Shown in pieces: positions 21,308 through 31,021 of a stretch of 64,000 nt of DNA. The DNA lies in assembly GCF_025997855.1 (NCBI RefSeq), contig NZ_AP026560.1, forward strand, positions 1,638,001 to 1,702,000. The letters run 5' to 3'. Within the stretch, counting starts at the first letter, position 1. Each line of letters starts with the position of its first letter. The DNA comes from Deinococcus aetherius (GTDB lineage: Bacteria > Deinococcota > Deinococci > Deinococcales > Deinococcaceae). The position numbers and the translations under genes are program-made. The notes under the pieces are model-generated. The model did no database searches and had not been told where the DNA came from. It worked only from the letters and a program-made list of their open reading frames with translations.

Positions 21308-21622
21308 ATGAGGGAAGTCACGCCCGAAGAGGGGCAGAGAATGGTGCGGGAGGGCGCGCTCCTCGTGGACGTGCGCGAGGGGCACGAGTACGAGGAGGTG
21401 CACGCCGAGGGGGCGCGGCTGCTGCCGCTGAGCGAGTTCGAGGCCCGCTACGGGGAACTGCCGAAGGACCGCGAAATCGTGATGATCTGCCGCAGCGGGG
21501 CCCGCAGTGCCCGCGCGGGGCAGTACCTGCTCGACCACGGCTACGAGAACGTCGTGAACCTCGCGGGCGGCACGCTGGCCTGGGCGGAGAGCGGTCTGCC
21601 CACCGAAGGAGGGAAGGGCTGA
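21308..21622 (+). CDS. rhodanese-like domain protein
   Basis: A 104-residue single rhodanese domain, with CRSGARSARAGQYLLDHGYENVVNLAGGTLAW as the active-site loop and following helix. It is a sulfurtransferase of the GlpE/PspE size class without a signal peptide. Its stop overlaps the start of the SufT-like gene (TGATG), so sulfur transfer may be linked to iron-sulfur assembly. Confidence 0.9.
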   Translation: MREVTPEEGQRMVREGALLVDVREGHEYEEVHAEGARLLPLSEFEARYGELPKDREIVMICRSGARSARAGQYLLDHGYENVVNLAGGTLAWAESGLPTEGGKG

Positions 21623-21996
21623 TGGACGACGCGAACATCACGGACGCCAACGTCAGGGCGAAGGACGCGACCCCGGAGGGATTGCCGAGCGAGGCGCAGG
21701 TGCTCGAAGCCCTCAAGGTCGTCAAGGACCCCGAGATTCCCGTCAACGTCGTGGACCTCGGGCTGATCTACGGGGTGGACATCGGCGAGGGCGGCGTCGT
21801 GGACATCACCATGACCCTCACCAGCGTGGGCTGCCCGGTGCAGGACCTCATCCGCGCGGACGCCGAGATGGCCGTCGGCCGCCTCGACGGGGTGAGCGAG
21901 GTCAACGTCGAGTTCGTCTGGACGCCGCCGTGGGGCCCGGACAAGATGACCGAGGACGGCAAGCGCCAGATGCGGATGTTCGGTTTCAGCGTGTAG
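21622..21996 (+). CDS. sufT: MIP18/DUF59 family Fe-S assembly protein (SufT-like)
   Basis: A 124-residue DUF59 protein. Hallmarks are VLEALKVVKDPEIPVNVVDLGLIYGV, TSVGCPVQDLI with the conserved cysteine, and the C-terminal PPWGPDKMTEDGKRQMRMFG, which is the SufT/PaaD-like end. Such proteins help mature iron-sulfur clusters. Translation is coupled to the upstream rhodanese. The symbol is an inference from the family, since paaD-like proteins look similar. Confidence 0.85.
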   Translation: MDDANITDANVRAKDATPEGLPSEAQVLEALKVVKDPEIPVNVVDLGLIYGVDIGEGGVVDITMTLTSVGCPVQDLIRADAEMAVGRLDGVSEVNVEFVWTPPWGPDKMTEDGKRQMRMFGFSV

Positions 21997-22001
21997 GAGC
22001 G

Positions 22002-22029
22002 GTCAGCTTTCGGCGGGCAGCCGTCAGCC
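22002..22029 (+). repeat. heptad array (left arm around terminator)
   Basis: Units TCAGCTT, TCGGCGG, GCAGCCG, TCAGCCA follow the sufT stop directly. Confidence 0.75.
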
Positions 22030-22034
22030 AAAAG

Positions 22035-22069
22035 AAGAGACGCCCCGGGTCCAGACCGGAGCGTCTTTT
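22035..22069. terminator. bidirectional intrinsic terminator
   Basis: Ten-base stem with arms at 22039-22048 and 22056-22065 (GACGCCCCGG with CCGGAGCGTC, one C.A mismatch). A TTTT run follows on the plus strand and AAGA precedes it. It serves the sufT-like operon and probably the convergent membrane protease gene. Confidence 0.75.
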
Positions 22070-22073
22070 CTCG

Positions 22074-22101
22074 CTGAAGGCTGATCGCTGACGGCCGAAG
22101 A
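22074..22101 (-). repeat. heptad array (right arm around terminator)
   Basis: Units CTGAAGG, CTGATCG, CTGACGG, CCGAAGA are inverted relative to 22002-22029. The terminator hairpin lies in the loop between the two arrays. Confidence 0.75.
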
Positions 22102-22104
22102 CTC

Positions 22105-22785
<681 letters not shown>

Positions 22786-22874
22786 GGCTGGTCTTCCTCC
22801 TAGTCCACATCTTAGCGCCCCTCACTCAAGTTTTATGAGGCAAACGTCAAGGTGGTTGAGGAAGGCCCCGTCAC

Positions 22875-23156
22875 TCAGCCAGCGGGCGGTTGCAGGTGGA
22901 GCGCGACGACGATCAAGTTGACGGCGGTCCGCTCCTCCTCGGCCATATCGAGCTTGACGAAGGCGGGCTGCACGGTGAGGTCGAGGCCGTCGCCCACGAG
23001 ATACCCTCGGGCGATGGCCAGCGCCTTGACCGCCTGGTTCACGGCGGCGGGGCCGATGGCCTGGAGTTCCACCCGGCCCTGGGTGCGCAGCAGGGCCGCG
23101 ACCGCCCCGGCGACCGCATTCGGCCGGGATTTCCCGGACACGCGCAGGGTTTCCAC
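22875..23156 (-). CDS. spoVS: stage V sporulation protein S (SpoVS) homologue
   Basis: A 93-residue SpoVS (Alba-like fold) protein: ETLRVSGKSRPNAVAGAVAALL, then AIGPAAVNQAVKALAIARGYL and EEERTAVNLIV. Deinococci do not form endospores, so it is expected to act as a small regulator or nucleic-acid binder. I use GTG at 23156 because it aligns with the family start and has GGAGG 10 bases upstream. An in-frame GTG at 23174 would add six residues. Confidence 0.88.
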   Translation of the reverse strand: METLRVSGKSRPNAVAGAVAALLRTQGRVELQAIGPAAVNQAVKALAIARGYLVGDGLDLTVQPAFVKLDMAEEERTAVNLIVVALHLQPPAG

Positions 23157-23280
23157 GAGATAGGCTGCCTCCACGGTTCGAGTGTTAATGCTTCTAAATC
23201 TAATCTCATTTTGCCCGGCCTTCAATTTCCAACCCGTCATTTGTCGCGCTTCCCCCGTCGGGGGCAGGCAAGATGGGCCC

Positions 23281-23688
23281 ATGACGCGATCCGCACATTT
23301 GACGCTCTCGGTCCTGGACGGCGAGTTCACGGTGGCGCAACTTCCGCCGGGGTCTCCCCTCCCCGGCTGGGCTACGGATGGGGACCTGTGGGCGGTGGTG
23401 GGAGCGCCGGGCGAGGTCAGCGTGGTGACGGCAACCCGGAACGTGCCCGACCCACTGCCGGACGGCCTGCGGGTGGAGGGCGGCTGGGCGGCCCTACGGC
23501 TCCACGGCCCCTTTCCGTTCCACCTCACGGGCATTCTGGCGGCGGTGCTGAACCCCCTGCGCGACGCGGGCGTGGGTATCTTCGCCCTGTCCACCTTCGA
23601 CACCGATTACGTGCTGGTGAAGGCCGGGCGGCTCAGCGATGCCGTCTCGGCGCTGCGGGCGGCGGGGCACGCGGTCGGGGGAGCCTGA
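23281..23688 (+). CDS. ACT domain-containing protein
   Basis: A 135-residue protein with tandem ACT-like folds of the aspartokinase-ACT/CASTOR kind. The second half, FPFHLTGILAAVLNPLRDAGVGIFALSTFDTDYVLVK, is the recognisable ACT unit. It probably binds an amino acid as a regulator. CAAGAT lies six bases before the ATG. The catalytic domain of any enzyme is absent, so this is a stand-alone sensor. Confidence 0.85.
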   Translation: MTRSAHLTLSVLDGEFTVAQLPPGSPLPGWATDGDLWAVVGAPGEVSVVTATRNVPDPLPDGLRVEGGWAALRLHGPFPFHLTGILAAVLNPLRDAGVGIFALSTFDTDYVLVKAGRLSDAVSALRAAGHAVGGA

Positions 23689-24783
23689 CTACCGCGTCTT
23701 GAGGTCCGTCCAGATGCGGTCGTAGAGCCGGGTCGTCGTGCCGCGCGGCAGTTCGTTGATGAACTCCACTCGCCCCGAGGTCAATTCCTCCTGGCTCGGG
23801 TTGAACGCCTTCTGCGACCGCAGGAAGGGGTCGAGGAGGGGCTGCGCCTCCCGGTTCGGGTTGCCGTAGAAGGTGTAGTTGCTGATGGCGGCGCTGACCT
23901 CGGGGTCGAGCACGAAGTCCACGAAGCGGCGAGCGAGCGCCGGGCTGGGGCTGCTCCGCAGCAGGACGAGGGTGTCGGTGCTGATCGTCGTGCCCTCGCG
24001 CGGGAGGAAGACCTTGAGGTTGGGGTCCTCGGCGGTGCCTTGCAGGAGGTCACCCACGTAAATCTGGCCCAGGTCGATGCTCCCCGCGAGCAGCTTGTTG
24101 CGAATCTCGGGTCCGCCGCTGAAGGACTCGAAGCCGCGTTTGGCGACCGTGCGGCGCAGCAGGTCGCGGGCGGCGCGCAGTTCCTCGACCCTGCCCGTGT
24201 TCACCGAGTAGCCCAGGTACTTGAGGGCCGCCCCGATCACCTCGCGCGGGTCGTCGAGGAGGGCGAAGCGCACGGTGTCGGTGGGGCCGAAGATCAGGTT
24301 CCAGCTCTCCTGCGGCGGCGTGTAACGCTTGGCGTTGTAAGCGAGCCCCGTCGCGGCGTACTGGTACGGCACGGTGTACGTGTTGCCGGGATCGAAGTTG
24401 GGGTTCAGGAACCCGGCGGCGATGTTGCCGAAGTTTCCCAGCAGTTCCTTCCGCATGGGCTGGAGCAGTCCGGCCCGCACCATCGTCTGCACCACGTAAT
24501 TGCTCGGCGTGGCGAGGTCGTAGGCGGCCCCGCCCCCCTGCAACTTGGCGAGCATGTTCTCGTTGCTCTCGAAGGTGTCGATGACGACGCGCACGCCCTC
24601 GCGTTTCTCGAAGTCCTTCACCACCTCGGGGTCGATGTAGTCCGACCACATGAAGATGCGCAGGGTGCGCCCGTCGTTGCGTGCCGTGGGCGGAGGGATG
24701 GTGGCGCCCGCGTCCTCCGGCTCCACCCGGTAACAGGCGTTCAGGGACAGGAGGGCGGCGGTGAGGAAGAGCGCCCTTTTCAC
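23689..24783 (-). CDS. potD: polyamine ABC transporter substrate-binding lipoprotein
   Basis: A 364-residue PotD/PotF-type binding protein. The lipoprotein signal ends at cysteine in ALLSLNAC. The mature start RTLRIFMWSDYIDPEVVKDFEKREGV is the classic spermidine/putrescine-binding family opening, and PSNYVVQTMVRAGLLQPM follows. It starts with GTG at 24783 in a four-base overlap with the permease stop. It is the last gene of the minus-strand pot operon and ends against the convergent ACT gene. Confidence 0.93.
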   Translation of the reverse strand: MKRALFLTAALLSLNACYRVEPEDAGATIPPPTARNDGRTLRIFMWSDYIDPEVVKDFEKREGVRVVIDTFESNENMLAKLQGGGAAYDLATPSNYVVQTMVRAGLLQPMRKELLGNFGNIAAGFLNPNFDPGNTYTVPYQYAATGLAYNAKRYTPPQESWNLIFGPTDTVRFALLDDPREVIGAALKYLGYSVNTGRVEELRAARDLLRRTVAKRGFESFSGGPEIRNKLLAGSIDLGQIYVGDLLQGTAEDPNLKVFLPREGTTISTDTLVLLRSSPSPALARRFVDFVLDPEVSAAISNYTFYGNPNREAQPLLDPFLRSQKAFNPSQEELTSGRVEFINELPRGTTTRLYDRIWTDLKTR

Positions 24784-25670
24784 GCCCGCCCCCCGCGTGG
24801 CCTGAGCAGCGCGTTCCCGATCAAGATGGCGACGACCGTGAACAGCACGAGCAGGGTGCTCAGCGCGTTGATATCGGGCGTCACGCCGCGCCGCACCGAC
24901 GTGTAGATCAACACGGGCAGAGTGCGGAAGCCCGAGCCGCTCGTGAAGTACGTGACCACGAAGTCGTCCAGGCTGAGGGTGAAGGCGAGGAGCGCCCCGG
25001 CGAGCACCCCCGGCAACGCGAGGGGCAGGATCACCCGCAGGAAGGATTGCACCCCGTTCGCCCCCAGGTCGCGCGCCGCCTCCTCCAGCTCCGGGCCGTA
25101 CCCGGCGAGGCGCGAGCGGACGGTCAGCGCGACGTAACTGATCTGGAAGGTCACGTGCGCGAGCATCACCGTCCAGAAGCCATTGTCGAAGGTCCAGCCC
25201 GTGAGTTCGAGGCCGCCCCGGACGAGGGCGTAGAACATCAGCAGGCTGACGCCCATGACCACGTCGGGAATGACGATGGGCAGCACCAGCAGGAAGGTCA
25301 GCCCTGTGCGGAAGCGGAAGGAGTAGCGCCACAGCCCCAGGCCGACGAGCGTGCCCAGGACCGTGCTGACGAGCGTGCTGCTCAGGGCGACCGTCAGCGT
25401 GTGGCCCAGCGCCTCCCGCACGTCCGAACGGGCGGCGAGCACCCCGTACCACCGCAGGGTGAAGCCCTCCCACGTCGCCCCGAAGCGGGAGTTGTTGAAG
25501 GAAAAGACGATCAGGACGAGGATGGGCAGGTAGAGAAAGGCGAAGACGGCCCAGGCCCAGGCGGAGAGGAGGGGGTGGGTGCGCCTGCGCGGCACCGGGG
25601 CCGACACGCCGCCCGCCCGCCGCCCCCTGCTCTCTCCCTCGGAGCCTGGCAGGTCCGCCCGCCGAGTCAT
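24780..25670 (-). CDS. potC: polyamine ABC transporter permease PotC
   Basis: A 296-residue permease with about six membrane helices. The coupling-helix EAA motif is clear: ELEEAARDLGANGVQSFLRVILPLALPGVLAGALLAF. The start at 25670 overlaps the potB stop by four bases (ATGA). The first 45 residues are a charged cytoplasmic tail longer than usual. Confidence 0.93.
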   Translation of the reverse strand: MTRRADLPGSEGESRGRRAGGVSAPVPRRRTHPLLSAWAWAVFAFLYLPILVLIVFSFNNSRFGATWEGFTLRWYGVLAARSDVREALGHTLTVALSSTLVSTVLGTLVGLGLWRYSFRFRTGLTFLLVLPIVIPDVVMGVSLLMFYALVRGGLELTGWTFDNGFWTVMLAHVTFQISYVALTVRSRLAGYGPELEEAARDLGANGVQSFLRVILPLALPGVLAGALLAFTLSLDDFVVTYFTSGSGFRTLPVLIYTSVRRGVTPDINALSTLLVLFTVVAILIGNALLRPRGGRA

Positions 25671-26494
25671 ACCAACTCCTCCAGCCCCTTTTGCCCCGCC
25701 GTCCGCGCGTAGAGCCACAGCCCCAGGAGCACCACGCCCATCAGCAGGAAGCTCAGCGCCGAGCCGTAGGGCCAGTCGCCCGCCTGCCCGAACTGGTTCT
25801 GCACGAGGTTGCCGATCAGCGCCGTCTTCGCCCCGCCGAGAATGTCACTCACGACAAAGGTGCCGAGCGCGGGGATGAAGGTCAGCAGCAGACCCGCGAC
25901 GAGGCCGGGGAGCGTCTGCGGGAACACGGCGGCGAGGAAGGCGCGCACCGGGCTTGCTCCGAGGTCCTGCGCCGCCTCCAGCAGCCGCCAGTCCACCTTC
26001 TCGGCGCTGGCGTACACGGGCAGCACGAAGAAGGGCAAGAAGGCGTACACCATGCCCAGGAACGTCGCCGCCGTGCTGGGGACGAGGCCGAAGGGACGCA
26101 GAATCAGAATCCAGGCGTAGACCCGGATCAGGAAGTTCGTCCAGAAGGGGATGATGAGCAGCAGCAGGAGCAGATTCTTGCGCCGTGCGCCTTGCCGGGC
26201 GATGTAGAAGGCGAGGGGATAGCCCATCAGAACGCAGAGCAAGGTACTCGCCGCCGCGATCCACACGCTGCGCCCGAGCACCCGCAGGTTGTCCGTCACC
26301 CACTCCTGAAAGAGAGCGTCGTATCCGAAGACCCGGCCCCAGTTCTCCAGCGTCCACGGCGGCCCCACCTGCGCGAGATCCGTGCGGGTCAGGAGCGAGT
26401 ACCCCAGCATGACGAGCAGCGGCAGGGCGAGGAAGGCGACGAGCCAGAGCGTGCCCGGCCCGAGGGTGGCGAGGAAGCGGCGGAGGGTCAGCAT
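25667..26494 (-). CDS. potB: polyamine ABC transporter permease PotB
   Basis: A 275-residue permease with six predicted helices and the EAA motif LLEAAQDLGASPVRAFLAAVFPQTLPGLVAGLLL. It pairs with PotC to form the channel. A gap of 91 bases separates it from potA and is filled by facing heptad arrays, so expression of potBCD may be uncoupled from potA. Confidence 0.93.
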   Translation of the reverse strand: MLTLRRFLATLGPGTLWLVAFLALPLLVMLGYSLLTRTDLAQVGPPWTLENWGRVFGYDALFQEWVTDNLRVLGRSVWIAAASTLLCVLMGYPLAFYIARQGARRKNLLLLLLIIPFWTNFLIRVYAWILILRPFGLVPSTAATFLGMVYAFLPFFVLPVYASAEKVDWRLLEAAQDLGASPVRAFLAAVFPQTLPGLVAGLLLTFIPALGTFVVSDILGGAKTALIGNLVQNQFGQAGDWPYGSALSFLLMGVVLLGLWLYARTAGQKGLEELV

Positions 26495-26512
26495 CGCTGC
26501 ACTCCAGTCATC

Positions 26513-26585
26513 GGTGAGGAGCGGTGGGGAATGGGGAGTCGCCTCTGTGCCTCATCACTCATCACTCGCCCCTGAGCCCTTCTCC
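26513..26585. repeat. facing heptad arrays between potA and potB
   Basis: The right array (26551-26585: CTCATCA, CTCATCA, CTCGCCC, CTGAGCC, CTTCTCC) is in strict 7-base register. The left side (26513-26540) carries G-rich, looser units such as GGTGAGGAG. GGTGAGGAG and CTCCTCACC at the two ends are inverted, so the transcript can fold into a long imperfect hairpin. Confidence 0.65.
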
Positions 26586-27752
26586 TCACCCTTCCTCCAG
26601 GATCACCAGATTCTCCGGCGGCAGGTACAGCGCGACCTCCTCCTCATAGTCGAAGTCCTCGTCCGCGCCGATGTCGGCGTTGAGCTGGAAGGCGACGAGG
26701 CGCTGGCCGTTCGCCTCCAGCAGGTACTGGTTCTCGGCCCCGGTGTACACGATGTCGTCCACGCGGGCGCGGACCTCGTTGCCCTGGGTTTCATCGTCGC
26801 GCTCCATCCGCAGCTTCTCGGGACGAATGCTGAGGGTGACCTCGCGCCCGACGGGGAGCCCGGCGCCATAATGCGTCCGCAGGGGGCCGTGGGGCGTCTG
26901 GACGACCGCGCCGTTCGGGCCCGTCTCGCGCACCGTGCCGGGAATCAGGTTGCTCTGTCCCAGGAAGTTCGCCACGAAGGCGGTGCGGGGGCGCTCGTAC
27001 AGCTCCTCGGCGCGGCCCAGTTGCTCGATGCAGCCCCGGTTCATGACGGCGATGCGGTCACTCATGACCAGCGCCTCCTCCTGGTCATGGGTGACGAAGA
27101 CGAAGGTGATGCCCAGCGTCTCCTGGAGGTTGGAGAGTTCGACCTGGAGTTCCTTGCGGAGCCCCCGGTCCAGGGCCGAGAGCGGCTCGTCCAGCAGAAG
27201 GACCTCCGGCTCGTTCACGGTGGCGCGGGCAAGGGCCACCCGCTGCCGCTGGCCGCCGGAAAGCTGGTCGGGGCGGCGGGTGGAATATTCGGCGATGCGA
27301 ACCGTCTCCAGTGCGCGGACCACCCTCTCACGGACCTGGGCGGGGGGCACGCGCTTTTGCCGCAACCCGAAGGCCACGTTGTCGAAGACGGTCAGATGCG
27401 GGAAGAGCGCATAACTCTGAAAGACGGTGTTGACCGGTCTACGGTGCGGCGGCACGCCCGTCATGTCCCGCCCGCCGATCAGGACGGCTCCCGCGTCGGC
27501 CTCCTCGAAGCCCGCCAGAATTCGCAGCAGCGTGGTCTTGCCGCAACCCGAGGGGCCGAGCAGGCTGAAGAACTCACCGCGACGAATATCCAGATCAATG
27601 CTCTCCAACACGTGCGTCTCGCTGCCCGACGCGGTACGAAAGCTCTTGAACACGTCCACAACGCTGACGGCGGCGCCCTGCGGGAGTTCGCGCGTGCGCT
27701 TGCCCTTGAAAACGACGCCGGTTATGGCCGTGCCCTCTGCATGAACATACAA
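26586..27752 (-). CDS. potA: polyamine ABC transporter ATP-binding protein PotA
   Basis: A 388-residue ABC ATPase with Walker A GPSGCGKTT, signature LSGGQRQRVALARA, Walker B VLLLDEPLSALD and the H-loop FVTHDQEEAL. A C-terminal TOBE-type domain follows (about 270-380). The only in-frame start upstream of the first beta strand is TTG at 27752. TACAAT sits five bases before it, and nine bases before an out-of-frame ATG (27748) that opens an 8-codon ORF ending TAA. The start is therefore uncertain. Confidence 0.92.
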   Translation of the reverse strand: MYVHAEGTAITGVVFKGKRTRELPQGAAVSVVDVFKSFRTASGSETHVLESIDLDIRRGEFFSLLGPSGCGKTTLLRILAGFEEADAGAVLIGGRDMTGVPPHRRPVNTVFQSYALFPHLTVFDNVAFGLRQKRVPPAQVRERVVRALETVRIAEYSTRRPDQLSGGQRQRVALARATVNEPEVLLLDEPLSALDRGLRKELQVELSNLQETLGITFVFVTHDQEEALVMSDRIAVMNRGCIEQLGRAEELYERPRTAFVANFLGQSNLIPGTVRETGPNGAVVQTPHGPLRTHYGAGLPVGREVTLSIRPEKLRMERDDETQGNEVRARVDDIVYTGAENQYLLEANGQRLVAFQLNADIGADEDFDYEEEVALYLPPENLVILEEG

Positions 27753-27757
27753 AGGGG

Positions 27758-27763
27758 ATTGTA
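27758..27763 (-). promoter_or_regulatory. -10 element of potA transcript
   Basis: TACAAT on the minus strand, five bases before the TTG start. A leaderless or near-leaderless pot operon mRNA is implied. Confidence 0.5.
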
Positions 27764-27813
27764 GGGGAAGGGGGTATCCCTCTGGGGAGTCCTGCCGAGA
27801 CGACCCTGCCCGC

Positions 27814-28050
27814 CTACCGCCCGGGCTGGTCCGGCGTGGTCTGCGGCTGCCGGGTCTTGAGCCGCACCTGATCCTGGGGAGGGGACGTGAGGTAGGCGAG
27901 GGCGCCGGTCACGAAATACGCCGCGAGCGCGAGCCCGGCCCGCCGTCCCGCTCCGGGCCGTCTGCGAAGGGCCTGGATGCCGGACAGGGCGGCGACGATC
28001 AGACAAAGGGCGCTGAGGACCGAGAGGAAAAGGTTGAGACTTTCCTGCAC
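27814..28050 (-). CDS. small membrane protein, function unknown
   Basis: A 78-residue protein with two hydrophobic helices (LFLSVLSALCLIVAALSGI and AGLALAAYFVTGALAYL) and a polar C-terminal tail. I do not recognise a family. It sits alone between map and potA on the same strand. Confidence 0.6.
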   Translation of the reverse strand: MQESLNLFLSVLSALCLIVAALSGIQALRRRPGAGRRAGLALAAYFVTGALAYLTSPPQDQVRLKTRQPQTTPDQPGR

Positions 28051-28097
28051 GCCCCCACCATACCGCCCACCTCGCTCCCTCCACTCATACGGATTCC

Positions 28098-28126
28098 GGT
28101 TGAACAGTTACAAAAACTGTTCAACC
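28098..28126. repeat. perfect 12-base inverted repeat
   Basis: GGTTGAACAGTT and AACTGTTCAACC with a 5-base loop. It is followed by CAGAGCGAGGAGG, which also occurs at 31802-31814, so this may belong to a dispersed repeat rather than be a simple terminator. Confidence 0.6.
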
Positions 28127-28158
28127 CGAGCAGAGCGAGGAGGAACAAAACGGTTGCC

Positions 28159-28196
28159 GGGAAAGGAGTTGTCGAATCGGCGCTTTCCCGATTCGA
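28159..28196. terminator. alternative hairpins downstream of map
   Basis: TCGAATCGG (28172-28180) pairs with CCGATTCGA (28188-28196). GGGAAAG (28159-28165) can instead pair with CTTTCCC (28183-28189). The two stems exclude each other. No T-run follows on the map strand, so a terminator role is uncertain. Confidence 0.4.
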
Positions 28197-28219
28197 TAAC
28201 GGATTGGACGGGAACTGTA

Positions 28220-28981
<762 letters not shown>

Positions 28982-28989
28982 AAGAAAGC

Positions 28990-28995
28990 AGGCTA
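28990..28995 (-). promoter_or_regulatory. -10 element of map
   Basis: TAGCCT on the minus strand, eight bases before the map ATG. Confidence 0.5.
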
Positions 28996-29117
28996 GCACG
29001 CGCTCCGGAGGCGGAAAGGAGCAGGCCCCACGGGGGACCATCCCGGCCCGGCGAACGGACGGTGGTTCCCGACGGGCAGCTTAAGGCTCGCGACACGAGT
29101 GCCCCGGTGCCGCGCGC

Positions 29118-29123
29118 TAGCCT
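29118..29123 (+). promoter_or_regulatory. -10 element of MFS gene
   Basis: TAGCCT seven bases before the ATG at 29131. Confidence 0.5.
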
Positions 29124-29130
29124 GCCCCCC

Positions 29131-30546
29131 ATGACTGCCCCGACTCCCCCTGCCCTGTCCCCCGCCCAGCAGCAGGCGCGGCGGCTCGCCACGACCGGCC
29201 TCGTCATGGGCGTCTTTCTCGCGGCGCTGGAGGCGAGCGTGGTGGCGGCGGCGATGCCGAGCGTGATAGCCGACCTCGGCGGCCAGCGGCTCTACGCCCT
29301 GCCCTTCGCGGTGTATCTGCTGACGAGCACGGTGAGCAGCCCGCTGTGGGGCCGCGCGTCCGACGTGGTGGGGCGCAGGCGGCTGTACCTGGCGGGCGTG
29401 GTGATGTTCTTGCTGGGCAGCGCCCTGTGCGGCCTCGCGCAGAACATGCAGTGGCTCGTCGCGGCGCGGGCCCTTCAGGGCCTGGGGGCGGGGGCGGTGC
29501 TGCCCCTCACGCTCACCATCATCGGGGAGACGTACTCGCTTGCCGAGCGCGGGCGCGTGCAGGCCTTCATCAGCGGCGTGTGGGGGGTCTCCGGGCTCGT
29601 CGGGCCGCTCCTCGGCGGGTGGCTGACGGACGCCCTCTCGTGGCGCTGGACCTTCTACGCCTCGCTGCCCTTCGGGCTCGCCGCCCTGCTGATCGCGTGG
29701 CGGCACCTGCGGGAGACGGGCAACCCGCGCCCCGCCCGGCTCGACTGGACCGGCGCCGTGCTGTTCACGTCGGGGAGCGGACTGACCGTCTGGGGGCTGG
29801 AGGGGCGGCTGTGGGGGATGGTCGGGCTCGGTCTGCTCGTCCTCGCCGCCGCCGTGTGGATGGAGCGCCGTCACCCCGATCCCCTGCTCCCGATGCGGTC
29901 GCTGCGCGAGCGGGTGCCGCGCGTGGCCTTCGCGGGGAACCTGCTGGGCGGCGGGGCGTACTTCGGGGTCATCGCCTACCTGCCGCTCTACGCGCAGGGC
30001 GTCGGCGGGGGCGGGGCGACCGGGGCGGGGGCGATCCTGACGCCCATGCTCGTGGGCTGGACGCTGAGTTCGATCTGGAGCGCGCGGCTGCTGACCCGGG
30101 TGCCCCTCGCCCGCCTCTCGCAACTGGGCTTCGCGGTGCTCACGGTGATGTTCGCGGCCCTGACTTTCGCGGTCCACTCGCCGCTGTGGGTCACGTCCGC
30201 CCTGGGCTTCGTGGTGGGGATGGGGATGGGCTTCGCCATGCTCAGTCTGCTCCTTTCCGCTCAGGAGCGGGCCACCCGGGGCGAGCTGGGGGCGGTGACG
30301 AGCGGCGTGCTCTTCGCCCGGCAGATGGGCGGCGCGCTTGGGGTGGCGGTCATGGCCCTGTTGATCGGCCCCGCCGCCATCGAGGCCGGGGGCGTGGCGC
30401 TGGCCGAGGGGCTGGGGCGGGCGTACCTCCTCGCGCTGGGGTTGGTGGCGGCCGGGCTGGTGCTGAGCCTGACGCTGCCGAGGGGCGGGGTCAGAAAGGC
30501 GGGTGAGGGCGCACCCCAGCCGCAGCCGGAGGCGTCCTCACACTGA
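29131..30546 (+). CDS. MFS transporter, DHA2-type multidrug efflux family
   Basis: A 471-residue major facilitator with about 14 hydrophobic segments. The motif-A-like loop is [38 protein letters not shown] and [28 protein letters not shown] correspond to the drug-proton antiporter motifs B and C. The N-terminal helix holds [20 protein letters not shown]. It is probably a proton-driven exporter, and the substrate is unknown. It ends just before the accessory island. Confidence 0.9.
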   Translation: MTAPTPPALSPAQQQARRLATTGLVMGVFLAALEASVVAAAMPSVIADLGGQRLYALPFAVYLLTSTVSSPLWGRASDVVGRRRLYLAGVVMFLLGSALCGLAQNMQWLVAARALQGLGAGAVLPLTLTIIGETYSLAERGRVQAFISGVWGVSGLVGPLLGGWLTDALSWRWTFYASLPFGLAALLIAWRHLRETGNPRPARLDWTGAVLFTSGSGLTVWGLEGRLWGMVGLGLLVLAAAVWMERRHPDPLLPMRSLRERVPRVAFAGNLLGGGAYFGVIAYLPLYAQGVGGGGATGAGAILTPMLVGWTLSSIWSARLLTRVPLARLSQLGFAVLTVMFAALTFAVHSPLWVTSALGFVVGMGMGFAMLSLLLSAQERATRGELGAVTSGVLFARQMGGALGVAVMALLIGPAAIEAGGVALAEGLGRAYLLALGLVAAGLVLSLTLPRGGVRKAGEGAPQPQPEASSH

Positions 30547-30577
30547 GGAGGCGTTCAGCGGGCGTCAGGCCTTGCCA

Positions 30578-30596
30578 ACGGTGAGCTTGAACATCT
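30578..30596. repeat. 19-base direct repeat, left copy
   Basis: ACGGTGAGCTTGAACATCT matches 32748-32766 at 18 of 19 positions. On the minus strand it reads MFKLTV, like the Hint segment MFNLTV at the right copy, so it may be a second Hint relic. The two copies bracket the accessory island. Confidence 0.6.
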
Positions 30597-30727
30597 GTCA
30601 AGAGGCAGGATGGGTTCTTACAAACACCGCCCCAGACGTTATTTAAAGAATTAGCGCCTCGGGCTTGAGTAGCTAAAAACACCTCCCTTCGTGAACGTGT
30701 AGCGCCGCTATAGCACCGTGCTGGGGA

Positions 30728-31021
30728 TCAAACCAATTCGAGCCTCAGCCGCTTGCCCAGCACACCCGCCGCGCGTTCCAGGGTCCGCAGGGTCACGGCA
30801 TGATTTTCCGGGTCCAGCAGACGATCTACCGCCGAGCGGCTGGTCTCCATGCGGGAAGCCAGTTCGGTTTTCGTCAAGCCGCTGCGCTTCATCTCCTGTT
30901 CAAGTTGAAACGCAATAACGCGCTTCAGTGCCACAACTTCAACGTCAGCCAGCAGGCCCTCTTCCGCCAGGAAGTCATCGAAGCTGCTCCCCATGTGCTT
31001 ATTCACAGGCTCATTCCTCAT
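30728..31021 (-). CDS. Xre-type antitoxin (HigA-like)
   Basis: A 97-residue protein whose C-terminal half is a Cro/CI helix-turn-helix: SGLTKTELASRMETSRSAVDRLLDPENHAVTLRTLERAAGVLGKRLRLEL. It probably represses the operon and neutralises the adjacent toxin. I prefer the ATG at 31021, nine bases after GGAGG. An ATG at 31027 is also in frame. It overlaps the toxin gene by 11 bases, and the toxin-first order is that of higBA systems. Confidence 0.85.
   Translation of the reverse strand: MRNEPVNKHMGSSFDDFLAEEGLLADVEVVALKRVIAFQLEQEMKRSGLTKTELASRMETSRSAVDRLLDPENHAVTLRTLERAAGVLGKRLRLELV

Noticed and set aside
28051..28219. tRNA or other structured RNA gene downstream of map
   Set aside because: Hairpins are present but no cloverleaf, CCA end or T-loop could be found.
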